64,000 nt of DNA from Photorhabdus akhurstii (GCF_018448925.1 NZ_RCWE01000012.1:1-64000), one strand, 5' to 3'; positions 24,691 through 34,054 are shown, counted from the first letter of the stretch. The notes: a model not told the origin generated them from the letters alone. Translations and numbers: made by a program.

Positions 24691-24720
24691 AAGGATGGTT
24701 TTAATCTATAAACCATCCTT
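24691..24720 (+). terminator. Terminator of malPQ
   Basis: AAGGATGGTTT and AAACCATCCTT form a perfect 11-bp stem around an 8-base loop, 49 bases after the malQ stop. The right arm is also the first part of the degenerate repeat that follows, and the same AAACCATCCTT word starts the second repeat copy at 26551. Confidence 0.75.
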
Positions 24721-26422
24721 TATATTGCTGACTGTTAACACCTTGATTACCAACGTTAAGTTTTCATCAAGGATAAAACAGGCATTCAGAAAAGCCTTTT
24801 TTATCTGTCAGTGTGGTTTTAAAAGCTGGATAAAGAAGCCAAGCGTGCCCCGGAAAAAACAGGTAAAAACTTTAATCATTAAAAGTAAAAAGCAGTGATT
24901 AAGGCTTTTTTAAAGTGGGTAAAAAATCCGATACCATACTGATATTAGAAGAGAAAACATTAGAAAAAACAGGTTTTAGATTGATTAAATAAGGCGAAAA
25001 AAAAAATAACAGCGTTAAACCGATAACAAGAATATATCTTAGCAAAACATTTAACAGCATTAACAGCATTAACAGCATTAACAGCATTAACAGCATTAAC
25101 AGCATTAACAGCATTAACAGCATTAACAGCATTAACAGCATTAACAGCATTAACAGCATTAACAGCATTAACAGCATTAAAAGCATTAAACGCATTAAAC
25201 GCATTAAACGCATTAAACGCATTAAACGCATTAAACGCATTAAACGCATTAAACGCATTAAACGCATTAAACGCATTAAACCTATTTTATTAAATAAAAG
25301 ATTTTTCCTGACTGCAACAAGTTTACGAAAAATAAGAGACTATAATTGTAGAAAACCGAGCGGCATTTAGATTACCCCCTAAAAAGCACGAGTATTTAGC
25401 AACATTAAAAATGATTAAAGAAATCGGCGTTAATCTTAATACCGTTAGCTATCTGCTACCCTCATTGGTTTTAAACCTAAAAATCAAATATAGAAAAAGG
25501 AGAAAACAGAAAAATTAAATATCAGTTTAATGAAAATAAGAACGTTAAATACGGTTCAGAAAATGTAAAAACCATTAAACCTACCACAGTTAATCAATAA
25601 AAATCATTTATTAAGCAGATTTAAAATTAAAAACAAACAGCCTGTAAGAATGAGAACCACAGTTCAAGCTTATCATATTTTTAATATTATTTTTTACTTA
25701 CATTTCCATTTTACCGGTGATTAACCAGATAAGGATTAAGAAAATGAGCACTTCATTAATGCCAACTTTTTAAAAGGTATAGCGTGACTAAAAACAGCCT
25801 CTTCTTTGCTATGTTTAAACATTTATCAGCAATACTATTACATTTAGTCGAAATTCACTAACCATTAACCGAGAGTTGAAAAGCAATAATCACGTAAAAT
25901 AACATTAATAGAATAGATTAACGCTCAAGTATTTTCTCACCATCATTTTACGAACAAATCAATAAAAAATGTGATAAAAAAGAGATAAAACGATTAATCT
26001 AGCCGGATTTAAATGCTAGAAAAGAGTTATCCTAAAAAGCATTAATGGTGTTTTTATACTATCAAACTATTGATTAGTGATTTATAAAGAAAAGATAAAG
26101 GGTGATTGATTTATAAAAACTCGCAGAATTGCCAGTAAAACAGTATTGGTAAAACAATGTGGGTAAAACTATATCGATAAAACCATGTCGATAAAACAAT
26201 ATCTATAAAACAATGTCAGTTAAAATAAATCGGATATGATTAATGTTAGTTTAAACGTAAAACCACGATATATCAAAATGTTTAAATTTAGCAAAAAGCA
26301 TATAGCCAAAAGATAAAAAACGGTTAAAACCAGATACCGATTAAAATCATACGTTAAAAAAATAACTTTTAATCCCAGTTTAAAACCTGCTCTGGTTTTA
26401 CGGGTATTTCAATTAAAGGCTT
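24708..26422 (+). repeat. Degenerate 1.7-kb non-coding segment, direct copy A
   Basis: TTAA-rich, gene-free sequence that aligns in order with copy B (26550-28147) from AAACCATCCTT to TTCAATTAAAGGCTT. Matching words include TTGCTGACTGTTAACACCTT, ATTCAGAAAAGCCTTTTTTA, AGTTATCCTAAAAAGCATTA and TTAAAATCATACGTTAAAAA. Most differences are point changes plus the 9-bp array unique to A. Parts read like a decayed reading frame (GKKSDTILILEEKTLEKTGF around 24915). Stops fall in every frame, so it is not coding now. The origin is not recognised. Confidence 0.8.
25050..25282 (+). repeat. 9-bp minisatellite, about 26 units in two variants
   Basis: About 14 units of ATTAACAGC, one ATTAAAAGC, then about 11 units of ATTAAACGC, with no other interruption. 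The ordered variant blocks imply expansion by slippage from two different founder units. The minus strand is open across the array (LLM and RLM tripeptides), but this only reflects a unit length divisible by three. The array is absent from the matching place in copy B. Confidence 0.95.
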
Positions 26423-26549
26423 TATACCCTATGGATTTCAAGTTACATCGCGGCGGCCAGGGAGCGAATCCCCGGGAGCATAGATAACTATGTGACCGGG
26501 GTGAGTAAGTGCAGCCAACAAAGAAGCAACTTGAAAGATTACGGGTATA
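26423..26549 (+). repeat. ERIC element, copy 2, at the junction of the two degenerate copies
   Basis: Same structure as the copy at 15420: TATACCCTATGGATTTCAAG at the left, GCGAATCCCCGGGAGCATAG and GTGACCGGGGTGAGTAAG inside, CTTGAAAGATTACGGGTATA at the right. It lies exactly between the end of copy A (TTCAATTAAAGGC) and the start of copy B (AAACCATCCTT). Confidence 0.9.
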
Positions 26550-27111
26550 TAAACCATCCTTCATATTGCTGACTGTTAACACCTTAATTACCACCACTGA
26601 GTTTTCATCAATGATAAAACCGGTATTCAGAAAAGCCTTTTTTATCTGGTCAGTGTGGCTTTAAAAGCTGGAAAAGAGGCCAAACTAACCACGAAAAAAC
26701 AGGTAAAAACTTTAATCATCAAAAGTAAAAAGAATTGATTAAGGATTTTTAAAAGCGGGTAAAAAATCCGATGGCATTCGGACATTGGAAGAGAAAACAT
26801 CAGGAAAAACGGGTTTTAAACTGATTAAACAAGGTGAAAAGATGGCAGTGTTAACCTAATAACAATAATATATCCTATCAATCAGAGACCATAACTGTAG
26901 AAAACTGAGCGGCCTTTAGATTAACCCCAGAAAAGCAAGAATGTTTAGCAACATTAAAAATGATTAAAGAAATGGGCGTCAATCTTAATACCGTTATCAG
27001 TTCTGCCACCCTCACTGGTTTTAAACCTAAAAGATAAAATACAGAAGACAGAAAACCTAAATATCAGTTTAATGAAAATAAGAACGTTAAATACAATTCA
27101 GAAAATGTAAA

Positions 27112-27211
27112 AACCATTAAACCATTAAACCATTAAACCATTAAACCATTAAACCATTAAACCATTAAACCATTAAACCATTAAACCATTAAACCATTAA
27201 ACCATTAAACC
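27112..27211 (+). repeat. 8-bp tandem array, about 12 units
   Basis: About 12 head-to-tail units of AACCATTA (100 bp) with no substitutions. The matching position in copy A (near 25570) has a single unit, so this array expanded after the duplication. Confidence 0.95.
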
Positions 27212-27409
27212 TACTACAATTAATCAATAAAAATCACTTATCAAGCAGATTTCCAATTAAAAAACAGCCTCTAAGAGTGAAAACCACAGATCAAGTTTAT
27301 CATATTTTTAATATTATTTTTTACTTATATTTCCATTTTACCGGTGATTAATCAGATAAGGATTAAGAAAGTAAGCACTTCATTAATGCCAACTTTTTAA
27401 AAGGTATAT

Positions 27410-27434
27410 ACCCGTCATCTTTCAAGCTGCCCCT
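27410..27434 (-). repeat. Terminal fragment of an ERIC element
   Basis: TATACCCGTCATCTTTCAAG is the reverse complement of the ERIC right end (CTTGAAAGATGACGGGTATA), present alone in copy B. In copy A the same place reads GGTATAGCGTGACT. It is a solo end left by a deletion, or the remnant of an insertion that also replaced the local sequence. Confidence 0.6.
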
Positions 27435-28147
27435 TGCTATGTTCAAACATTTATCAGCAATACTACCCTTCACTTATTTTATATTTACTTAACCAACCAT
27501 GACTATTTAAAAACACAAACAGGGGGAGGTTAAATACTTCATTCAACAGACTGATTTAACACAATGAATCAAAGTTTTCAGTAGCGTGATTAATGACATT
27601 TAATCGAAATTCACTAACCATTAACCGAGAGTTGAAAAGCAATAATCACGTAAAATAACATAATGAAATAGATTAACGCTCAAGTATTTTCTCACCATCA
27701 TTTTACGAACAAATCAATAAAAAATGTGATAAAAAAGAGATAAAACGATTAATTTAGCCGGATTTAAATGCTAGAAAAGAGTTATCCTAAAAAGCATTAA
27801 TGGTGTTTTTATACTATCAAACTATTGATTAGTGATTTATAGAGAAAAGATAAAAGGTGGATGATTTACAAAAAACGCAGAATTGCCAGTAAAGCAATAC
27901 GGGTAAAACAGTATTGGTAAAACAATGTGGGTAAAACTATGTGGGTAAAACTATGTCAGTTAAAATAAATCGGATATGATTAATGTTAGTTTAAACGTAA
28001 AACCACGATATATCATAATATTTAAATCTCGCAAAAAGCTAATATCCAAAAGATAAAAAAACGATTAAAACCAGATACCGATTAAAATCATACGTTAAAA
28101 AAATAACTTTTAATCACAGTTTAAAACCGTCCTTTCAATTAAAGGCT

Positions 28148-28411
28148 TTAGCATTGGATAATTATGACCGTACTTTTACCGGTCGGGCAACCACAATTAA
28201 CAAGGTGTCCCTCCGGCGCGACAGGTATTCCTTGTATATTGAATAAGTTAGAACCTTCCGCAATCGCGCCGGTTTGTTTACAGGCGGGACAAAACACCGG
28301 GGTACCTTTACAGGCAACCGAGAGTTGTTAGTTTACCAAATCGGAACCATTTAAAACCTCGCCTCCGGTTGTTGTGGTATCGCCTTTAAGGATAATTTTT
28401 TTACTTTCCAC
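28148..28411 (-). pseudogene. PAAR-domain protein remnant (T6SS spike tip), broken by a stop
   Basis: Reading from GTG at 28411: VESKKIILKGDTTTTGGEVL, then NGSDLVN, an in-frame TAA, then QLSVACKGTPVFCPACKQTG, AIAEGSNLFNIQGIPV, and VNCGCPTGKSTVI before a final stop at 28148. KGDTTTTGG..L and the cysteine-containing middle (CKGTPVFCPACKQTGAIAEGS) are typical of PAAR proteins that cap VgrG. The internal stop makes it non-functional. Its 5' end is joined to a fragment of the upstream immunity gene. Confidence 0.85.
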
Positions 28412-28673
28412 GACACTGCGCATTATTTTCCGGCGAATATTTTCTTAACCCTTTCAGCTCATGACGGTGAAAACGCAGGTAGGTACCAAACTCTTCGCGA
28501 AAGCGCCGGTAGCAGGCCAAAATGCGTTGCTTTTTCTCCTGGGTGTAACCCTGTTTAAAAAACAGGGTAATTGAGAGACCCAGTCGGGAAACAGTCAGCC
28601 CATCGGCATTACTAAAAAGAAAAGAGGTCAGTTGTGATCTCAACTGTGCAAAGTCATCTGAAATTTCCATCAT
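28401..28673 (-). pseudogene. Truncated duplicate of the DUF3396-like immunity gene
   Basis: The first ~83 residues (MMEISDDFAQLRSQLTSFLF... LKGLRKYSPEN) are almost identical to residues 1-83 of the intact immunity protein just upstream. The frame then runs into NAQCRGK and stops inside the start of the PAAR remnant. It is a partial tandem duplication of the immunity gene. The short product, if made, lacks most of the domain. A decayed second immunity locus is the simplest reading. Confidence 0.8.
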
Positions 28674-28707
28674 TTTCTCGGTTAGTTGTAAGGCAGTAGA
28701 TAATCTG

Positions 28708-29859
28708 TTATTCCCACATATTTGCCGCTTCCCGGATCAGATGCCAGAGGGTTGTGCCCGGTTTTGTACCTGGAACATCAAAAGACATCGTACCCTGAGC
28801 AAAGAAGTACTGCTTGCCCGGCAGGCTATCGGTTTGCCAGATCCCGCTGACCAATGCAGGGTGGTTGCCTTTCAAAGGGGTCACTTGCAGCGGTCCCCGG
28901 TCATAACGGGCATACCAGGCTTGCGTGGAAATATCATCGAAATGACCCTCTCCATAAAAATGCAGTGAATCACCTTCTCCCGGAACAAAACGTATCGGAC
29001 GTATCAACTGGTTAATGGCAAAATAACTCTCCGGGACACTGCCCGGCAGTGGCGTTAAGTCCGGGTATTGACCGGCCCGGATAATCAGGCCATTGGAATA
29101 AGAAGTCATCACCACATCCCGGTAGGGGCGCAGCACCTGACGTATCCAGTATTCCCCACCCAGTCGGTTTACAAAGCGTTTGGACAGCAGGGTGATCCAG
29201 TTAATGCTTCGGATGGAGTGGGCATAATCGTCCAGCGTGGTGTGAACAGTGGAGTTGACTTGCAGGGCAGGGTAGCGCAGGGCCAGTTGATACTCCAAAG
29301 GGAAATAATCATAGTAGTCTTTAGGTAAGACTAGACAGTAACCACAATCTCCCCAGTCAGGTTCAAGCTGTTCACACAGAAAGTCCAGCCAGGCCATAAA
29401 CCGGGTCATGCCCTCTTGTTCTTTTAGATAATAATCCCAAGGCAGAACCAGACTCAGGTAGGAGCTACTATCGTCACCATCATCCTCATCAGAATCCAAA
29501 TAACGCATCAGATAATGAGGCGCTTCATCTTCGTTTTTAGCATCACTGACGACCCAACCACAAGGCTGATTTTTTTTCCTGGCGAGAATGCCTTCCTCTA
29601 TTTTAATAATATTTTCTGGAGAATATTTGCTTAACCCCTTTAATGAATGACTATGAAAACGCAGATGAGTACCAAACTCTTCGCGAAAGCGGTTATAACA
29701 GGCCAGAATGCGCAGTTTTTTCTCCTGAGTATAGCCCTGTTTAAAAAACAGGGTAATTGAGAGACCCAGGCGAGAAACAGTCAGTTCATCGGCATTGCTA
29801 AAAAGAAAAGAGGTCAGTTGTGATCTCAGTTGGGCAAAGTAATCTACAGTTTCCATCAT
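28708..29859 (-). CDS. Type VI immunity protein, DUF3396-like
   Basis: 383 aa, soluble and acidic, with DSDEDDGDDSSSYLSLVLPWDYY in the middle. The N-terminal GLSITLFFKQGYTQEKKLRILACY, the WITLLS segment and the C-terminal GQYPDLTPLPGSVPESYFAINQLIRPIRF match DUF3396 proteins, which serve as immunity factors next to VRR-Nuc T6SS effectors. It starts 12 bases after the effector stop. It is expected to bind and block the effector nuclease inside the producing cell. The pairing is inferred from position and family. Confidence 0.85.
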   Translation of the reverse strand: MMETVDYFAQLRSQLTSFLFSNADELTVSRLGLSITLFFKQGYTQEKKLRILACYNRFREEFGTHLRFHSHSLKGLSKYSPENIIKIEEGILARKKNQPCGWVVSDAKNEDEAPHYLMRYLDSDEDDGDDSSSYLSLVLPWDYYLKEQEGMTRFMAWLDFLCEQLEPDWGDCGYCLVLPKDYYDYFPLEYQLALRYPALQVNSTVHTTLDDYAHSIRSINWITLLSKRFVNRLGGEYWIRQVLRPYRDVVMTSYSNGLIIRAGQYPDLTPLPGSVPESYFAINQLIRPIRFVPGEGDSLHFYGEGHFDDISTQAWYARYDRGPLQVTPLKGNHPALVSGIWQTDSLPGKQYFFAQGTMSFDVPGTKPGTTLWHLIREAANMWE

Positions 29860-29871
29860 TTTCTCCGTTAA

Positions 29872-31230
29872 TTATGAAGCGGTGGCGAGTGTCACACTCG
29901 CCAATATTGCCAGGACGGCAGCTAACGCGGCGGCGCTGACTGCGGCAGCGGCAGCTAAAATTTCCACCAGTGCAATCAGCGCGGCAGCGACGGCAAGGGT
30001 GACAAGGATAACAACGGCAACACCGGCAATAATCACCACCATTTCCAGCATGCCTTCCCCCACCTCTTTCAGTATCTGCATCCAGCTAATGTTTTTAAGC
30101 TCTTCCAGGGTGATATCTGAGCCCTGTTGCACCGTCTGCCAGCGGGCTTTTATCTCACTCTCCGTCCAGGTTACGATTTTCCCTGTTTGTGCACTGACCC
30201 AGGAAAAAGCGTAGCTGATTTGATGAGTGACCGGATCAATAATCTCTTCACACACCCACTTGCCGGCTTGATTTAACCAGGTACCAAACTGGGCAAGGAG
30301 TTCGCGGGTACTGTCGCGGACATAATTCAACCCGTTTTCGGCCAGACCCGCCACTTCCTGTCCGAGGATAACCCAGTCTTCATAGCTGGGTAAGAAAGAC
30401 CACGGGGAGGTACTGACCAGCGGGAGTTTTTTGGTCAGCGGCTGCGGAATAGTCCCCGGCGCCCCCTCTGCGGGAGGAGTGGGTAAAGCTTCCTCATCAG
30501 GCGGCGAACCCGGCGGTAGCGGGGCCAGTGGGATGGGATTTTTATAGTGTTGGGAACCGGGTTGATAATGTTTTCGCCATGCTTCATCATACTGTTTTTG
30601 CTCTTCGGTGCGGTTATCGTCGATGCGCATCACCCCAAAGCGAGAGCGGGTCGCAATCCGGATATAATCTTTTTCTTGATCTTCACTAAGCTTATCCCCC
30701 GGAAATTTCACTTCAATCAACATCTTTAGATTATCGGGGTGTACGGAGCCATCGAAGTAGGTGGCATTTCTGCCCGGCCAGCGAAGAGCTTCCTCTTTAA
30801 CCAGAATAATATCGGGACGCCGAATACGCTTAACGCCAAATTTCTCTACATCGTCGGCAGAAGGCCGGACAAACGGATTACTGGATTGCGGTAAGTTATC
30901 GCTATAACGCTGTTTAGAGGCCAGACTAGTGGCTAGCATGGGTAGAGGAACATCTTTCCTCCCCCGGATAGCAAACACCACTTCCGCTTTATAAGGCCAT
31001 AAAAAGTCATGTTTAAGTTCCTCAACCTTAATCAACCCACTCATAATGACTTGATTAAGAAAGCGAATAGCCCCCAGTTTGGTGATAATCATTGCCGGCA
31101 GACGCAGGGCGTATTCGGCTTTTCTCGCCAGATAACAGGGATCTTCATCGGCAGGAAAGACCCCTATTTCCATCGTGCAATTAATTGAGGTCACGGCCGG
31201 ACACATTTTACCGCTGTTAGATATCGCCAT
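29872..31230 (-). CDS. T6SS antibacterial effector with VRR-Nuc nuclease domain (TseV-like)
   Basis: 452 aa. The nuclease core is RIRRPDIILVKE (Arg138, Pro139, Asp140) followed by LIEVKFPGDKLSEDQEKDYI (Glu173, Lys175, Asp179). This is the (R)PD...ExK arrangement of VRR-Nuc PD-(D/E)XK enzymes, which in Salmonella TseV effectors cut DNA. A proline-rich linker (about 215-260) leads to a C-terminal half ending in a long Ala/Val/Leu-rich hydrophobic tract (about 390-452), possibly for membrane insertion or chaperoned loading. It starts two bases after vgrG and is followed by its probable immunity gene. Confidence 0.87.
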   Translation of the reverse strand: MAISNSGKMCPAVTSINCTMEIGVFPADEDPCYLARKAEYALRLPAMIITKLGAIRFLNQVIMSGLIKVEELKHDFLWPYKAEVVFAIRGRKDVPLPMLATSLASKQRYSDNLPQSSNPFVRPSADDVEKFGVKRIRRPDIILVKEEALRWPGRNATYFDGSVHPDNLKMLIEVKFPGDKLSEDQEKDYIRIATRSRFGVMRIDDNRTEEQKQYDEAWRKHYQPGSQHYKNPIPLAPLPPGSPPDEEALPTPPAEGAPGTIPQPLTKKLPLVSTSPWSFLPSYEDWVILGQEVAGLAENGLNYVRDSTRELLAQFGTWLNQAGKWVCEEIIDPVTHQISYAFSWVSAQTGKIVTWTESEIKARWQTVQQGSDITLEELKNISWMQILKEVGEGMLEMVVIIAGVAVVILVTLAVAAALIALVEILAAAAAVSAAALAAVLAILASVTLATAS

Positions 31231-31232
31231 AC

Positions 31233-33347
31233 TTATTTCTCCATAAATTCCATCACATACTCTACCGGCGAGTTATCACCGACTTCGCATAAGGTTTGCT
31301 TCGGTTTCGGTGGGGCTTCCGGCGAACTCAGTTGTAGATTTTCTTCGGCCTCACTCCGTACAGTCATCGTTCTGCCCAGCCCATCGGTTTTACCGGAAAG
31401 GGTCTGACCGCCAGCGGTGGTAATGGTATAGCGGGTATGCGCCAGGGGTTTACCGCTCTGTTCACTGAGCAAGGTATAGCGAGCGGAGTAGTCAAACAGC
31501 GCGCCGGCGGATTTTCTTCCTGTCACATGGTCAGTCATGGTGATGCTGACCCCTTCGATACGAATATTCCCCATCGGGTCAATAACTATCTGTCCGCCTG
31601 CGTTTCCAATGATGATTTGCCCGCTTTCAGAGTGCATTGTGATATGTTTACCCACGGTAATTTGCTGGTTATCTTCGATGTTCAATTGATGGCTTTTACC
31701 AACGGAAACGACTTGCTGGCCTTTAATGGTCACCGTTTGATTTTGACCGACTTCAAGCGTCTGGCAGCCCTGAACCGCTTCATCATCCTCGTTTTTAATT
31801 ATCGCCACGCGGTTATGCGCCACTTCTGTTTGCTGGTCATGGCCTATCTGCGTGGTTTTATCCCAGAGGATCTGCGTTTTCATATTCCGTTGAGCATGAA
31901 TAAACACTTCCTCGCTTCCTCTTTCATCCTCAAAACGCAGTTCGTTAAATCCCTGTCCTCCGCGAGTCCGGGTTTTAAAGGTGGTACGGGTTTTCTCCAG
32001 CGGTAAATCAAGCGGCGGACGGTTGAGGCCATTGTAGGTACACCCCGTCACAATCGGGCGGTCGATATCGCCGTTGAGATAGCTGACGATCACCTCCTGC
32101 CCGACGCGCGGTATCGCCATAAAACCGAAACCGTTGCCGTTCCAGCCCTGTGCCACCCGTACCCAGCAAGACGCGAGGTCGTCCGCTTTATCGTAACGGT
32201 TCCAGTGGAAATGGATGCGTATCGCGCCGTGTTCGTTCACATAAATCTCTTCGCTTCCCGGCCCGACCACCGTGGCGACTTCATCACCGTCCGCCAGCGG
32301 TTTGTAGCGGTAAGGGGGCCGCCAGTCCTGTCGCCCCGGAATAAAGGCGACCTCGTTGGTCAGGGTGGTTCCTTCGCCGCCGTCGTCCGACGCGACAGGT
32401 TGCCACCCATAATGCGTGACAGAGAGCACCTGCCAGCGGTCGTTCATGGCCTCTATGGGATGGGATTGCAGGGTAAAAATTTTGCCCGGACGCAGCCGGA
32501 TACAGTTGGTTTTGGCGGTGCCGACTTTGCTGTAGTTTCGTAACTGTTCCAGCCGCAGTTGGGTAAACGGTTTTGCTTCCTCGTCCCACTGGAAACGGCC
32601 GTAACTTTCAAACACCGAGTTGTGTCCGCTATCGTCGGATTGCGTCTGATGCTCGAGCGAATATTTGGGGTTAAGAAAGTTATGGTCTTTCTGGACCGTG
32701 CCGTTCGGACACAAGTATTCGCCATAACTCCACTGGTACGCGGTGGTATCTGTCTCGTCCGTTTCCGGGTGCGTATTGTAAGTCAGTTCGATATCCGCCT
32801 GCATGCCCAGGCGGCAATCACAGAACAACGTCTGTTTTTCCTCAAACCAGAAGGTAATGCCCTCTTCCGCCGCCAGTCGGCACCAGAAATCATAGGCGGA
32901 TTCGCGTTTTTGCGTGGTGTATTCCCGTTCGACATGGCGTTTATAGAGAGTATCGCGGGTAAATAAAATACGATGCTCTTTAAGCAGGATCGTTAAGATT
33001 TCCGGTACAGACTTTCGATGGAAAATACGGCTGTCCTGATTGAGCGTCATCAGCCACATTGTGGGGCGGACAGTGAAAATATAAAAAGTGCGACGGCCAT
33101 CAGTATTATCCTGTTCAGCCCCGGTTATCAAGCCATTAATGGTCCGTTCGGTGACGCCATTGCGGGTAATGGTCAGTGACGCGCTGTCCCCCAGCTGTTC
33201 ATTCAGGGGAATGTCATCACGTGAGCTCACCACTTTTAACGTCAGGCGATAAAGCTGTGACAGCTCTTCCTGTAAAGTAAATTGCGCTACCTGAAAGGTG
33301 GTTTGGGGCAGTACGCCAATTCGGCAGGTGAAAACTAATCCATCCAT
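31233..33347 (-). CDS. vgrG: Type VI secretion spike protein VgrG
   Basis: 704 aa from the ATG at 33347 (MDGLVFTCRIG). The frame is open further to 33398, but the upstream residues are unlike VgrG. Domains in order: gp27-like base (about 1-370), gp5 OB-fold (GAIRIHFHWNRYD, then SCWVRVAQGWNGNGFGFMAIPRVGQEVIVSYLNGDIDRPIVTG), beta-helix needle with repeated VTIKGQQVVSVGK- and ITVGKHITMHSE-type strands, and a C-terminal tail with GKTDGLGRTMTVRSE that probably binds the cognate effector. It heads the effector/immunity module. No other T6SS sheath or baseplate genes are in the window, so this is an orphan VgrG island. Confidence 0.95.
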   Translation of the reverse strand: MDGLVFTCRIGVLPQTTFQVAQFTLQEELSQLYRLTLKVVSSRDDIPLNEQLGDSASLTITRNGVTERTINGLITGAEQDNTDGRRTFYIFTVRPTMWLMTLNQDSRIFHRKSVPEILTILLKEHRILFTRDTLYKRHVEREYTTQKRESAYDFWCRLAAEEGITFWFEEKQTLFCDCRLGMQADIELTYNTHPETDETDTTAYQWSYGEYLCPNGTVQKDHNFLNPKYSLEHQTQSDDSGHNSVFESYGRFQWDEEAKPFTQLRLEQLRNYSKVGTAKTNCIRLRPGKIFTLQSHPIEAMNDRWQVLSVTHYGWQPVASDDGGEGTTLTNEVAFIPGRQDWRPPYRYKPLADGDEVATVVGPGSEEIYVNEHGAIRIHFHWNRYDKADDLASCWVRVAQGWNGNGFGFMAIPRVGQEVIVSYLNGDIDRPIVTGCTYNGLNRPPLDLPLEKTRTTFKTRTRGGQGFNELRFEDERGSEEVFIHAQRNMKTQILWDKTTQIGHDQQTEVAHNRVAIIKNEDDEAVQGCQTLEVGQNQTVTIKGQQVVSVGKSHQLNIEDNQQITVGKHITMHSESGQIIIGNAGGQIVIDPMGNIRIEGVSITMTDHVTGRKSAGALFDYSARYTLLSEQSGKPLAHTRYTITTAGGQTLSGKTDGLGRTMTVRSEAEENLQLSSPEAPPKPKQTLCEVGDNSPVEYVMEFMEK

Positions 33348-33549
33348 ATTTGAAACCCTACATAATTGAGCCATTATCCTGAAACGGGGATAACGCAAGA
33401 AGCCATTAAACGAGCCATGACATGCGGCTCTTTTAAATAGCGCCGGTCTGTTCCGCGGTAAAAAAATGACAGCGTAAAACAGCCATCATTTAATATGTGG
33501 CGTTAGAGAGAACAACAGACCGCTTCCAACTGAGTAGGATGGAGTGGAG

Positions 33550-33617
33550 ACAGATAACAGATAACAGATAACAGATAACAGATAACAGATAACAGATAAC
33601 AGATAACAGATAACAGA
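33550..33617. repeat. Heptanucleotide tandem array upstream of vgrG
   Basis: Nearly ten perfect copies of ACAGATA in a row, about 200 bases before the vgrG start codon. The unit is not a multiple of three and the array is in non-coding DNA, so changes in copy number would alter promoter spacing or leader length rather than a protein. Confidence 0.95.
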
Positions 33618-34054
33618 GAATTTCGCTCTCTAAATATTATGACCACAAGATCACGATATTTATCAGATGAACATGAAGAAAATGTGATTAATGTCACGCA
33701 AAATGGCTAATTAATCGCCATCCATATACGGAATGAATAAAAATCGCCGTAAATTTTCATCTGATGCAGAGGCAATATAAAACCCCAAAAGCGTCAAGAT
33801 ATTAATCCGGTATATTGGAACTGGCGACAAATAAGCTTTCATCTTGGCAGTACACGCATTTTTTCATTCCAGGCTGTTGTTGTAACGAAAACGCCTTCGT
33901 GAACTCTTTCACATACTTAAGTCACTGCCACATTTTATTGCTCCTTAAAGCACCAGTCCGCGCCGATTTTGGGGTTAAGGTCAATATCCACTTCGATGAC
34001 TTTTCGTATAAAGCCGCCGATATTGACCCCAGATAAAACAATTCGATATTTCAA
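33618..34054. other. Intergenic region with a possible gene remnant
   Basis: No intact gene. On the minus strand, about 34030-33945 reads GVNIGGFIRKVIEVDIDLNP and continues KIGADWCFKEQ before a stop, which looks like the C-terminus of a decayed protein gene. I cannot assign it. Nothing else is clear. Confidence 0.3.

Larger units (their letters stand above)
26550..28147 (+). repeat. Degenerate 1.6-kb non-coding segment, direct copy B
   Basis: Second direct copy of the segment at 24708-26422. One stretch reads as eroded protein sequence: GKKSDGIRTLEEKTSGKTGF (from about 26758). After a gap and one stop comes AAFRLTPEKQECLATLKMIK (about 26909-26970) continuing EMGVNLNTVISSATLTGFKP. This suggests both copies descend from coding DNA that I cannot identify. 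Copy B carries an 8-bp array and an ERIC-end fragment absent from A. The end abuts the broken PAAR gene. Confidence 0.75.

Noticed and set aside
24899-25276. 125-codon minus-strand frame of LLM/RLM repeats
   Set aside because: It is only the 9-bp tandem array read in one frame; there is no ribosome binding site and no conserved sequence outside the array.
25050-25282. Tandem array considered as a CRISPR array
   Set aside because: The units are 9 bp with no spacers and no cas genes are nearby.
31437-32966. Plus-strand frames opposite vgrG (up to 189 codons)
   Set aside because: Antisense to a clear VgrG; composition mirrors the coding strand.
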